A stretch of 8,605 nucleotides of DNA from Dehalococcoidia bacterium. GTDB taxonomy: Bacteria > Chloroflexota > Dehalococcoidia > UBA2979. Positions 1 to 6,079 of the stretch are shown piece after piece (the stretch's first letter is position 1; every line of letters starts with the position of its first letter). The notes beneath the pieces were generated by a model that was not told the origin of the DNA, searched no databases, and saw nothing but the letters and a program-made list of their open reading frames with translations. The stretch covers positions 1 to 8,605 of the forward strand of contig JALOAM010000135.1 in the NCBI GenBank assembly GCA_023228765.1. Direction: 5' to 3'. Made by a program: the position numbers and the translations under genes.

Positions 1-1
1 G

Positions 2-307
2 TGGTGGCGCGCGAAGTCGAGCGACACCTTCACCGCCGTCGGCCCGTGGATCGACACCTCGCTCAAGCCCGAGAAGATCGCGGTTGCCGGGCTGATCAAC
101 GGCCGCGAGCAGCAGTCCTCCGACACCAGCCTGCTCATCCACTCGATCCGCACCTGCATCGCGCGCATCTCACGCTACATGACGCTGGAGCGCGGCGACC
201 TCGTGTTCACCGGGACGCCCGGCACCACGGGCCGCATCGTCGCGGGCGATGTGTGCGAGGTGAAGGTCGGCAGCATGGTGCTCCGCAACCCGGTCGAGGC
301 CGGTTAG
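2..307 (+). CDS. FAH-family hydrolase, C-terminal part (5' end outside window)
   Basis: The frame starting at base 2 is open to the TAG at 305-307 and gives 101 residues without an in-window start. They match the C-terminal part of the fumarylacetoacetate hydrolase fold. An R-x-K-S-x-D-T-F segment is followed by a VGPWI stretch at about residues 4-17, then NGREQQSSDTS at about 38-48. A long helix ends in SRYMTLERGDLVFTGTPG, and a GDVCEV strand and LRNPV come near the end. Family members (fumarylpyruvate hydrolases, 2-hydroxyhepta-2,4-diene-1,7-dioate isomerases, acylpyruvases) act on acylpyruvate-type C-C bonds with a divalent metal in the cytoplasm. The metal-binding E-x-E part lies upstream and is not visible, so the substrate cannot be named. 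The loop after GTPG is short (TTGRIVAGD), lacking the insert with K-P-x-x-Y/F-L seen in many homologues. The nitrilase-fold gene begins 18 bases downstream on the same strand, probably in the same operon. Confidence 0.9.
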   Translation, partial: WWRAKSSDTFTAVGPWIDTSLKPEKIAVAGLINGREQQSSDTSLLIHSIRTCIARISRYMTLERGDLVFTGTPGTTGRIVAGDVCEVKVGSMVLRNPVEAG

Positions 308-325
308 CCCGATGGCACGCCACCG

Positions 326-1795
326 ATGACGGAGTTGCGCATCGCGATCCTCCAGGCGCCCGCCCCGGACTACGGGCGCGCGGAGGGTGCGTGGGCGGAA
401 CTCCTCGCGAGGATCGACGACGCGGCGCAGGACGAGCCGGACCTCGTCATCCTCCCGGAGGCGTCCTACCCCGCCTGGTTCCTTGGCGCGGCGGCGGCGC
501 ATCCGCCGCTCCTCGCGGACGCGCATATCCTGAGCGACCTCGCGGATCGTGCCCGTCGCCACTCGGTGCACATCGCCGCCGGTCTCGTCCTCGGACGGCC
601 CGGGACGCCCCAGAACGCGGCGGTGCTGCTCTCGCCGGCGGGCGTCGAGCTCGCCCGCGCGTCCGAAGCACGCCCGGCGCCGTGGTTCACCGCCGGGCGC
701 GGCCCCGCGGCCGCGTCGATCGGTGGAGCGTCCGTGGCGCTGTTCGCCGGCGCTGATCACCTCGACCCTCGCTGGGTGGAGGCGATCGCGGAGGCGCGCA
801 CGCAGCTCTGCATCGCGACCGGCGCCGCTCGAGGCTGGACGAGCGCGGGTGGCACCCTCGGTGACCCGTCCGGACACGTCGTCCCGACGCGCGCGGCTGA
901 GATCGGCGCCTGGTTCGCCGCTGCTGGCCGCGCGGGTGTGGAGGCGGACTCCGTCGGCTACGCCGGTGGCGCTGGCATCGCTTCCCCTCGTGAAGGCTGG
1001 GTCGCCCGCGCGCCCGAGGACCGTCCCGGCATCGTCCTCCATGCGTGTGAGCTGACGCCCTCGCAGCCCGGCGTCGCGCCCCTGGCCGCGCCCTCGATCT
1101 CCAACCTCCACGCCGAGGGCGGCACAACGCGCGTCGCGGCGCTCGCGCTCGACCCGAGTCCGTCCGTGGTTGAGCTGATGGAGTCCGTGCGCGCCTCGGT
1201 GCGCGCGGCGGCGACGCTGGGCGCACAGCTCGTCGTGCTGCCAGACCTCACCGGGCCCGACCCTCGCGCCGTGACGCGCTCCGAGGCGCTGCCGCTGATC
1301 GAGGAGGTGTCCGGCGAGACGCACACCCTCGTGGTCGCGGGCGCCGCCGAGCGCGCTGAGGGTGTCCTGTACCGCTCCGTCTCCGTCGTCGAAGACGGCC
1401 AGCTGCTGACCACCTACCGCCAGTCCACCCTCAGCGAGGCCGACCGCTCCGCCGGGTTCGTGCCGGGTGAGGGGACATCACCGCTGGTGCAGACCGAGCG
1501 GGCCGGGATCCTCGGACTCCTCGCGGGGCGCGAGGGGCTCCAGCCCGCGGCGTCCGCGTCGCTGCGGCGGGGCGGCGCGCAGGTGATCGCCTGGTGCGCC
1601 GGGGCGAGCGAGCGCGCCGTCGCGCCGGTGGCGCAGACGCGGGCGTGGGAGCAGCGCCTCCCGGTCGTCGCGGCGGCGAGCGCCTCGGGCGGTTCGTGCG
1701 TGGCGATGGAGGGCGGCTCGCTCCTCGCCTCGACGCGCGCGGGGACGCCGATGCTGACGCACGCGACGGTGGAGCGGCGCGCTCGCACGAGCTGA
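326..1795 (+). CDS. Tandem nitrilase-fold (carbon-nitrogen hydrolase superfamily) protein, probably catalytically inactive
   Basis: The protein has 489 residues. Two nitrilase-like domains lie in tandem, about residues 4-240 and 268-465. Each starts with a short strand (LRIAILQ; RVAALALD) and a helix, then the LVILPE/LVVLPD strand-loop. The superfamily uses a Glu-Lys-Cys triad to hydrolyse or condense amides and nitriles. Domain 1 keeps the Glu (E45). Domain 2 has Asp there (D307). The lysine is absent from both: domain 2 reads TYRQSTL with Q366 at its place, and the whole protein contains no lysine. At the nucleophile elbow, VALFAGAD and ILGLLAGRE put Gly (about 142 and 401) where Cys is expected. 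I infer a binding or structural role rather than catalysis. The ATG at 326 fits the family's usual beginning, but no clear ribosome binding site precedes it; an ATG at 312 runs into a stop after five codons. The gene follows the FAH-family gene by 18 bases and converges with the cysteine-rich gene 22 bases on. No signal peptide is seen. Confidence 0.8.
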   Translation: MTELRIAILQAPAPDYGRAEGAWAELLARIDDAAQDEPDLVILPEASYPAWFLGAAAAHPPLLADAHILSDLADRARRHSVHIAAGLVLGRPGTPQNAAVLLSPAGVELARASEARPAPWFTAGRGPAAASIGGASVALFAGADHLDPRWVEAIAEARTQLCIATGAARGWTSAGGTLGDPSGHVVPTRAAEIGAWFAAAGRAGVEADSVGYAGGAGIASPREGWVARAPEDRPGIVLHACELTPSQPGVAPLAAPSISNLHAEGGTTRVAALALDPSPSVVELMESVRASVRAAATLGAQLVVLPDLTGPDPRAVTRSEALPLIEEVSGETHTLVVAGAAERAEGVLYRSVSVVEDGQLLTTYRQSTLSEADRSAGFVPGEGTSPLVQTERAGILGLLAGREGLQPAASASLRRGGAQVIAWCAGASERAVAPVAQTRAWEQRLPVVAAASASGGSCVAMEGGSLLASTRAGTPMLTHATVERRARTS

Positions 1796-1817
1796 GGGCG
1801 GGCGCAACTCGGGCGGG

Positions 1818-2288
1818 CTAGTCCCAGATCTTGCGTCGGGCGACGCAGTGCGGGCAGAGCAGCTGTGTCCGCATCGTCTCGCCGCCCAGCAGTTCCACCA
1901 CGCGCACGGACATCGACCTCACGTGTGGCTGGCAGAAGCGCAGACCGCAGCGCTCGCAGGGGATGTCCAGCGCCTCTTCGCACTCGTCGGCGGCGCAGTA
2001 CCCCGCGAGGTTGTCGTGGTGGTGCTTCCGCACCCAGTCCGCGTGATCGCCCAGGTCGCGGTACTTCGCCTGGCAGCGATCCCGCGCGCAGATCTCGTAG
2101 TACTCCTCGCCGTGGGTGCCGTGTGCGTCACAGAACGGCTCGTTGCAGTAGACACACAGCGCCGTGGCGGGCTCGCCGCAGCCACGCTTGAAGACGAAGG
2201 TGCCGGACTTGAACGAACAGCGAGCGTCGCCGAGGTAGATGTCGGCCCCCTGGATCAGCAGGCGATGAGTACCACTCGATAATCTCAC
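1818..2288 (-). CDS. Cysteine-rich protein with duplicated putative zinc-binding module, function unknown
   Basis: I do not recognise this 156-residue protein as a named family. It has two copies of a C-x2-C-x4-C-x2-H unit: CVYCNEPFCDAH (C45, C48, C53, H56) and CERCGLRFCQPH (C111, C114, C119, H122). Each has further cysteines around it. Copy 1 has C37 upstream and C67/C72 downstream; copy 2 has C98/C103 upstream and C145/C148 (LLCPHC) downstream. The spacing resembles cross-brace zinc folds such as B-box-like fingers, so metal binding is likely but inferred. There is no signal peptide or membrane segment, so it should be cytoplasmic. It is the last gene of a three-gene minus-strand run, 32 bases after the propeller gene. 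The start is uncertain. The longest in-frame reading uses GTG at 2288 without an evident ribosome binding site. An ATG at 2295 lies in another frame and would join this frame if one G of the G5 run near 2250 were missing. Confidence 0.7.
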   Translation of the reverse strand: MRLSSGTHRLLIQGADIYLGDARCSFKSGTFVFKRGCGEPATALCVYCNEPFCDAHGTHGEEYYEICARDRCQAKYRDLGDHADWVRKHHHDNLAGYCAADECEEALDIPCERCGLRFCQPHVRSMSVRVVELLGGETMRTQLLCPHCVARRKIWD

Positions 2289-2320
2289 ATCTCATCGAGG
2301 AACCGACCTGCGGGGTGACG

Positions 2321-3310
2321 CTACCGCGTCGCCACCAGCAGCGCGCCCGTCCCCTCGCCGGCTTCGAGGATCGCGCGCACCTCGGCGGAGGCGACGTCGA
2401 CCGCCGTGACCGCGCCGCCGTAGACATCCGAGGCGTACACGACCCGGCCGTCCGAGGAGAACGCGAGGCCGTCCGGGACGCCCTCCACCGGTACGCGGCG
2501 CACACGGTCCCCGTCGATCAGCGCCAGGGCATGGCCCGCCGAGAGTGCGACCGCGAGCGTTCCGCCGTCCGGGGAGAAGGCGACACGCACCGGACGCCCT
2601 CCGACGTCCCAACGTCCGAGGAGCGTCCCGTCCGGTGCGAGGAGCACGACGACGCCGTCCGTCGCGGCAGCCGCGGCGACCGCTCCATCGGAGCGGACGG
2701 CGAGCGTCTCAGTCGTGCGGCCCACGTTCGCCTCGTGCGCGCCGAGGACGACGGTGCCGGGGTCCGCGCTTGTGACGGCGACCTCGCCCGAGGGCAGGAC
2801 GGCGACGGCATGCGGCCAGCCGCCGTCCTCGAACGCGGGGGCCTCAAGGGGTGCGATCTCGCGCCAACCGTCGACCCGGTTGAGGAAGAAGCGGCGCACA
2901 GCGTCCGCCGACCGGTCGGTGACGAGGAGGGTGTCGCCGTCCAGCGCGAGGCCGTGCGGTAGCCCGCCGACCTCGAGTATCTCGACGGCTTCGGTGTCGA
3001 GATCGACCACGGCAAGGGCACCGGACTGTTCGAGCGAGCCGACGACGCGACCGTCCGCAAGGCGAAGCAGCTCGTGGGGCCCGCCGGGGAGGGCGATGCG
3101 CCGCGTGGCTTCCGGGTCCGCGGGGTCGAGGATGAGGAGCGCGTGGCCTCGGAGGTCGGCGACGAGCAGTGGCTCCGGCACGTGGGAGGGCGACCACGTC
3201 AGTGCGAACGCCGCGAGGGCGACTGCGGCCACGGAGGCGAGGACCAGCGCCGTGGCCTCCCCTCGCACGGCGCGACTGAAACGATCACCGCGACGCAGCC
3301 GGGCCGGCAT
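2321..3310 (-). CDS. Membrane-anchored beta-propeller (YVTN/NHL-like repeat) protein
   Basis: The protein has 329 residues. An arginine-rich start (residues 1-17) precedes a hydrophobic segment (about 19-39), which looks like an N-in signal anchor or uncleaved signal peptide. The rest would lie outside the cytoplasmic membrane. From about residue 46 to the end are propeller-type repeats: strands of the form LLVADLRGHALLILDP and VVYASDVYGGAVTAVDV, and a recurring P-[HDV]-x-[LV]-[LA] turn in GGPHEL (near 78), GGLPHGL (near 118), GGWPHAV (near 166), GGRPVRV (near 239) and EGVPDGL (near 280). This suggests six or seven blades. Such proteins are usually binding or scaffold modules; no catalytic residues are evident. 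The ATG at 3310-3308 overlaps the upstream stop by one base (TGATG), implying translational coupling to the cyclic-nucleotide-fold/DUF2225 gene. A GGGAG lies 14 bases upstream, too far to be a strong site. Ligand and partner are unknown. Confidence 0.8.
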   Translation of the reverse strand: MPARLRRGDRFSRAVRGEATALVLASVAAVALAAFALTWSPSHVPEPLLVADLRGHALLILDPADPEATRRIALPGGPHELLRLADGRVVGSLEQSGALAVVDLDTEAVEILEVGGLPHGLALDGDTLLVTDRSADAVRRFFLNRVDGWREIAPLEAPAFEDGGWPHAVAVLPSGEVAVTSADPGTVVLGAHEANVGRTTETLAVRSDGAVAAAAATDGVVVLLAPDGTLLGRWDVGGRPVRVAFSPDGGTLAVALSAGHALALIDGDRVRRVPVEGVPDGLAFSSDGRVVYASDVYGGAVTAVDVASAEVRAILEAGEGTGALLVATR

Positions 3311-4470
3311 CAGGACGCTGCTCGCTCCCGCTTGATCAGGACACGGATGTCCTGGAGGCGGTCACGCGCTGTCCTCGCGATCCCCGCGGAGCTCGCCGGC
3401 GCCACGCGCACCGCCGTCTCCAGCCATTGCGCCGCGCCGTTCAGGTCGCCGAGCCGCTCGCGGAGGTCGCCGACGAGGTAGGCGATCCGCGCGGCGGCCT
3501 CCTCCGAGAGGCGCTTGTCCACCTCGAAGGCACGCTCGTAGGAGGCGAGGGCGCGCGTGAGCCAGGCGCGCTCGGCGGGTGCGTGGCCGCGCTCGCGTTC
3601 GATCCAGGCGCGGCGGTGTTGCAGGACGGCGCGACGGCTGTCGCTCGTGCCCCGCACGTCGTAGCAGCGCATCGCCAGGTCGAGGGCGGTCGTCGCGTCC
3701 TCGATCGTGCGCCAGCCCGTGAGGGCGCGCGGGGACGCGGTGACACGGTGTTCGCGATCGTCGACGAGCCGTGAGCGCGCGGAGTCATCGAGGGATGCGA
3801 AGTCGTCCTGGTACGCGGCGTAGGCGCAGCCGGGGCAGACCACGACGCCGTACCACGTCGGATTCACCGCCTCGTAGCGGACGTGGAAGTCAGACTCGCG
3901 TTCGACCGGACGGACGGCGCGCGTGCGGACCCGGACGAATTGGAACTTCGTCCCGGAGACGGGGCATGTGGTCGAGTCAACGAAGAACGTGCGCCCGTCC
4001 ACCTCCCCCTCCACGGGGAGGGCGTCCTCGTCGATCTCGATCGTCTGCGCGGGCTCGTCGGTGCCATCCTCCTCGCCATCGAGGTCGAAGATCGCCGGGA
4101 GGGGTGCGCCGGCGAAGGTGTAGATGAGCTGCAGGCCCAGCTCGGGGGCCTCGCGGATGGCATCCGCCAGCCTGGCGAGCGGGATGCCGAGGACCACGGA
4201 CTCCTGCTCAACGCGCGCGGCGGCGGAGGTGGGCTGGCCGGTGAACGCGGCGACATGGCCCGCGAGGGCGCCGGGCTGGGCGCGCGCGACGACTTCCGGC
4301 TCGCCCGACTCCGCGACCACCTCGAACAGCACTTCGCCCCGCAGCACCACGTAGAAGCGGTCCGGGACCGCGCCCTGGTCATACAGGCGCGTGCCCGGGA
4401 GCAGCCGGGAGGAGTACGTCGCGAGGCGTCGGTAGGAGTCTGGCAGGGACACCGGCGTCGAGCGCGGCAT
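3310..4470 (-). CDS. Cyclic-nucleotide-binding-fold / DUF2225 fusion protein
   Basis: The protein has 386 residues from the ATG at 4470. I prefer this start over an in-frame GTG at 4500 because GAGGG sits six bases before the ATG. Residues about 12-115 form a cNMP-binding (CRP/PKA regulatory-type) beta-roll: LLPGTRLYDQG, DRFYVVLRGEV and QPGALAGHVAAFTGQP match its signature segments. An acidic linker follows (about 128-158). Residues about 160-240 match DUF2225: a CPVSGTKF segment (C169), then RPVERESDFHVRYEAVNPTWYGVVVCPGCAYAA (C212, C215). The C-terminal 130 residues are helical with TPR-like spacing (ERAFEVDKRLSEEAA, then LGDLNGAAQWLETAVRVAP). It should be cytoplasmic; no helix-turn-helix is seen, so it is not an obvious transcription factor. 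Oddities: the phosphate-binding cassette has His72 and Thr81 where family members usually have Glu and Arg, and the DUF2225 site has Ser (residue 171) where CPxC is common. It heads the three-gene run. Confidence 0.85.
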   Translation of the reverse strand: MPRSTPVSLPDSYRRLATYSSRLLPGTRLYDQGAVPDRFYVVLRGEVLFEVVAESGEPEVVARAQPGALAGHVAAFTGQPTSAAARVEQESVVLGIPLARLADAIREAPELGLQLIYTFAGAPLPAIFDLDGEEDGTDEPAQTIEIDEDALPVEGEVDGRTFFVDSTTCPVSGTKFQFVRVRTRAVRPVERESDFHVRYEAVNPTWYGVVVCPGCAYAAYQDDFASLDDSARSRLVDDREHRVTASPRALTGWRTIEDATTALDLAMRCYDVRGTSDSRRAVLQHRRAWIERERGHAPAERAWLTRALASYERAFEVDKRLSEEAAARIAYLVGDLRERLGDLNGAAQWLETAVRVAPASSAGIARTARDRLQDIRVLIKRERAAS

Positions 4471-4476
4471 CGGGCA

Positions 4477-4481
4477 CCCTC
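4477..4481 (-). promoter_or_regulatory. Ribosome binding site deciding the start of the cyclic-nucleotide-fold/DUF2225 gene
   Basis: GAGGG on the minus strand lies six bases before the ATG at 4470. This favours that ATG over the in-frame GTG at 4500, which has no comparable site. Confidence 0.65.
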
Positions 4482-4492
4482 GATCAATCTCG

Positions 4493-4517
4493 GAGCACAC
4501 GCGAGAGCTCCGTGCTC
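4493..4517. promoter_or_regulatory. Short dyad in the leader of the cyclic-nucleotide-fold/DUF2225 gene
   Basis: The six-base arms gagcac (4493-4498) and gtgctc (4512-4517) are exact inverted complements across a 13-base spacer, 22 bases upstream of the preferred ATG at 4470. It may be an operator or a leader hairpin. No convincing -35/-10 pair was found in the 180 bases before that gene, so the promoter is not located. A dyad this short can arise by chance in high-GC DNA. Confidence 0.25.
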
Positions 4518-4610
4518 ACGCACGCAAACCCCGCTCTGGATCATCGGCAGTGGGGACACGACCTGAAGGCCGCACCCCCACCACCGCCGCGCTACGCCAC
4601 GGACGCGCGA

Positions 4611-4635
4611 GGAACTCGACAGCGAGTCGAGGTCC
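4611..4635 (-). terminator. Inverted repeat downstream of flgE, possible transcription terminator
   Basis: Arms of ten bases (ggaactcgac and gtcgaggtcc, plus strand) pair at nine of ten positions around a five-base loop. The repeat lies 16 bases past the flgE stop and upstream of the next minus-strand gene, where the hook operon should end. No U-tract follows on the minus strand, so it is not a textbook intrinsic terminator. It could instead stabilise the mRNA 3' end or slow polymerase for Rho. Confidence 0.4.
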
Positions 4636-4650
4636 CCGCGCCGATCTCCG

Positions 4651-5910
4651 TTAGCGGATCAGGTTGACGAGGCCCTCCAGCATCTGGTCCGCCGTCGAGA
4701 TGATGCGGCTGGAGGCCTGGAAGCCCCGCTGCGCGATCACCACGTTGGTGAACTCGCGCGCCAGGTCGGTGTTGGAGCCCTCCAGCACGCCGGCGCCGAT
4801 CGAGCCTCGGCCACCGGTCCCCGGTGTGCCGATGCTGGGGACACCGGAGTTGGAGGTGGACTCGAACAGGTTGGAGCCGGACTTCTGCAGGCCGGCGGGG
4901 TTGGTGAACTGCGCCATGGCGATCTGGCCCAGCGGACGCGTGGTGCCGTTGGAGAAGATGCCGGTGATGTCACCACCCGGGCCGACGGAGAAGCTCACGA
5001 GCGAGCCGGCCGAGAAGCCGTTGTTGAACGTGGGCGCCACGGTCCCGGCACCCGCGAACTGGGTCACCGCGTCGTGGTCGACCTCCATCGTGAAGTTGGT
5101 GGCGCCGGAGGAGGCATCCATCGTGAAGTCGAACTCCATCGGCACGCCCTGCGCCGGAGTGGTGCGACGGCCGGTGGCGTCGAAGGTCACGGTGTTGCCG
5201 CCGCCGCCGGTGTCGACCGCGATGTTGTCGATCGCCGTGTCGGCGGTCGTCGCGGTCACCGTCCACTGGTTCGGGGTGGCCGTTGCGGTGTAGGTGATCG
5301 TCACCGGGTGCGGCGCGCCCAGCGAGTCGAACACGTCGATGGTGGTCGAGAACGCGTCGCCGGTGGCGGCGTTCGAGTTCAGGTTGCCCTGGATCGTCAC
5401 CAGGGTGGACTCCTGCGCAGCGATCGACTGCCCCAGCGGGATGTTGATCGAGCCGAGCGGCGCGTCGATGTCCGTCACGCCGTTCGTGTCGGCCCGCCAG
5501 CCCTGGACCTTGTAGCCGTTGGTCGGGTTCACCAGTTCACCGGTGACGGCCACGTCGAACGCGCCGTCGCGGGTGTAGAAGGTCCGCGAGCCGTCTCGCA
5601 TGATGAAGAACCCGCTGCCCTGGATGGCGAAGTCCGTGTTGCGGCCGGTGGCCTGCAGCGAGCCCTGCGTGTGCAGGACGTCGATGCCGCCGATCTTCAT
5701 GCCGAGGCCCACCTGCTGGGGGTTCGTGCCGCCTCGGTTCTCGGTCGGCGCGGACGCGCCGGAGATCGTCTGGGTGAGCATGTCCTGGAACGTGACGCGG
5801 CTGGCCTTGAAGCCCTGCGTGTTCACGTTCGCGATGTTGTTGCCCACCACGTCCATGTACGTGATGTGGTTCTGCAGACCAGCGATGGCTGCAAACAGCG
5901 CCTTCATCAT
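4651..5910 (-). CDS. flgE: Flagellar hook protein FlgE
   Basis: The protein has 419 residues, in the range of the family, and no missing parts. FlgE polymerises into the curved hook joining the flagellar rod to the filament and is exported by the flagellar type III system. The N-terminal rod/hook motif is clear (residues 5-45: AGLQNHITYMDVVGNNIANV then NTQGFK). The D1-type segment follows at about 68-140 (GLGMKIGGIDVLHTQGSLQ, NTDFAIQGSGFF, FYTRDGAF, ELVNPTNGYKVQGW). The middle is a variable Thr/Gly/Ala-rich surface domain (about 165-330). The C-terminal coiled-coil motif closes the protein (379-419: EFTNVVIAQRGFQASSRIIS, then TADQMLEGLVNLIR). FlgF and FlgG share the ends, but the position after flgD and the long middle favour FlgE. 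There are two adjacent ATGs (5910 and 5907); an AGGA at 5923-5920 is nine bases from the first, which I chose. It is last in the hook operon, 169 bases after the TIGR02530-type gene. Confidence 0.95.
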   Translation of the reverse strand: MMKALFAAIAGLQNHITYMDVVGNNIANVNTQGFKASRVTFQDMLTQTISGASAPTENRGGTNPQQVGLGMKIGGIDVLHTQGSLQATGRNTDFAIQGSGFFIMRDGSRTFYTRDGAFDVAVTGELVNPTNGYKVQGWRADTNGVTDIDAPLGSINIPLGQSIAAQESTLVTIQGNLNSNAATGDAFSTTIDVFDSLGAPHPVTITYTATATPNQWTVTATTADTAIDNIAVDTGGGGNTVTFDATGRRTTPAQGVPMEFDFTMDASSGATNFTMEVDHDAVTQFAGAGTVAPTFNNGFSAGSLVSFSVGPGGDITGIFSNGTTRPLGQIAMAQFTNPAGLQKSGSNLFESTSNSGVPSIGTPGTGGRGSIGAGVLEGSNTDLAREFTNVVIAQRGFQASSRIISTADQMLEGLVNLIR

Positions 5911-5919
5911 GATGACGAG

Positions 5920-5925
5920 TCCTGT
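5920..5925 (-). promoter_or_regulatory. Ribosome binding site for flgE
   Basis: ACAGGA on the minus strand ends nine bases before the ATG at 5910, which supports using the first of the two adjacent ATG codons. Confidence 0.6.
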
Positions 5926-6023
5926 TCTTCCGGGGGCCTCACCGGGACGGCATCAGCGTCCGGGCTCGACTTCCCTGTCGTCGCGGTCCGGCCTCATCGA
6001 GGCAGGACTGCTGCTTCCTTGCT

Positions 6024-6056
6024 CGGACGGCCCCCTTGAACAGGTCCAGCCGTCCG
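6024..6056 (-). promoter_or_regulatory. Perfect 8-bp stem hairpin between the TIGR02530-type gene and flgE
   Basis: The arms cggacggc (6024-6031) and gccgtccg (6049-6056) are exact inverted complements around a 17-base loop, which itself holds a small cct/agg stem. It sits in the only sizeable gap of an otherwise overlapping operon (169 bases, 5911-6079), 24 bases after the upstream stop. Partial termination, an RNA-processing boundary or mRNA stabilisation to set the FlgE level are all possible. No U-run follows it. The rest of the gap shows no gene that I can support. Confidence 0.4.
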
Positions 6057-6079
6057 TTGTTGCTGTCCGTGCGCTCGCC

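Noticed and set aside
170..1324. Long open frame on the minus strand opposite the nitrilase-fold gene
   Set aside because: Arginine-rich, low-complexity translation with no recognisable motifs; the plus-strand frame carries clear nitrilase-fold words. It is an antisense shadow produced by high GC.
1796..1820. Repeated gggcgggc between the convergent genes as a possible bidirectional terminator
   Set aside because: The two copies are in direct, not inverted, orientation and do not form a hairpin with a U-run.
4471..4500. GTG at 4500 as start of the cyclic-nucleotide-fold/DUF2225 gene
   Set aside because: No ribosome binding site is seen before it, whereas the in-frame ATG at 4470 has GAGGG at six bases; the ten extra residues contribute no domain.
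5074..6039. 321-codon open frame on the plus strand opposite flgE
   Set aside because: flgE on the minus strand matches its family from end to end; the antisense translation is Arg/Val/Gly-rich without domain features.
5911..6079. A small gene in the gap before flgE (for example an flbD-like gene)
   Set aside because: Only very short frames start here (such as a 14-codon one), none with a recognisable motif or ribosome binding site.
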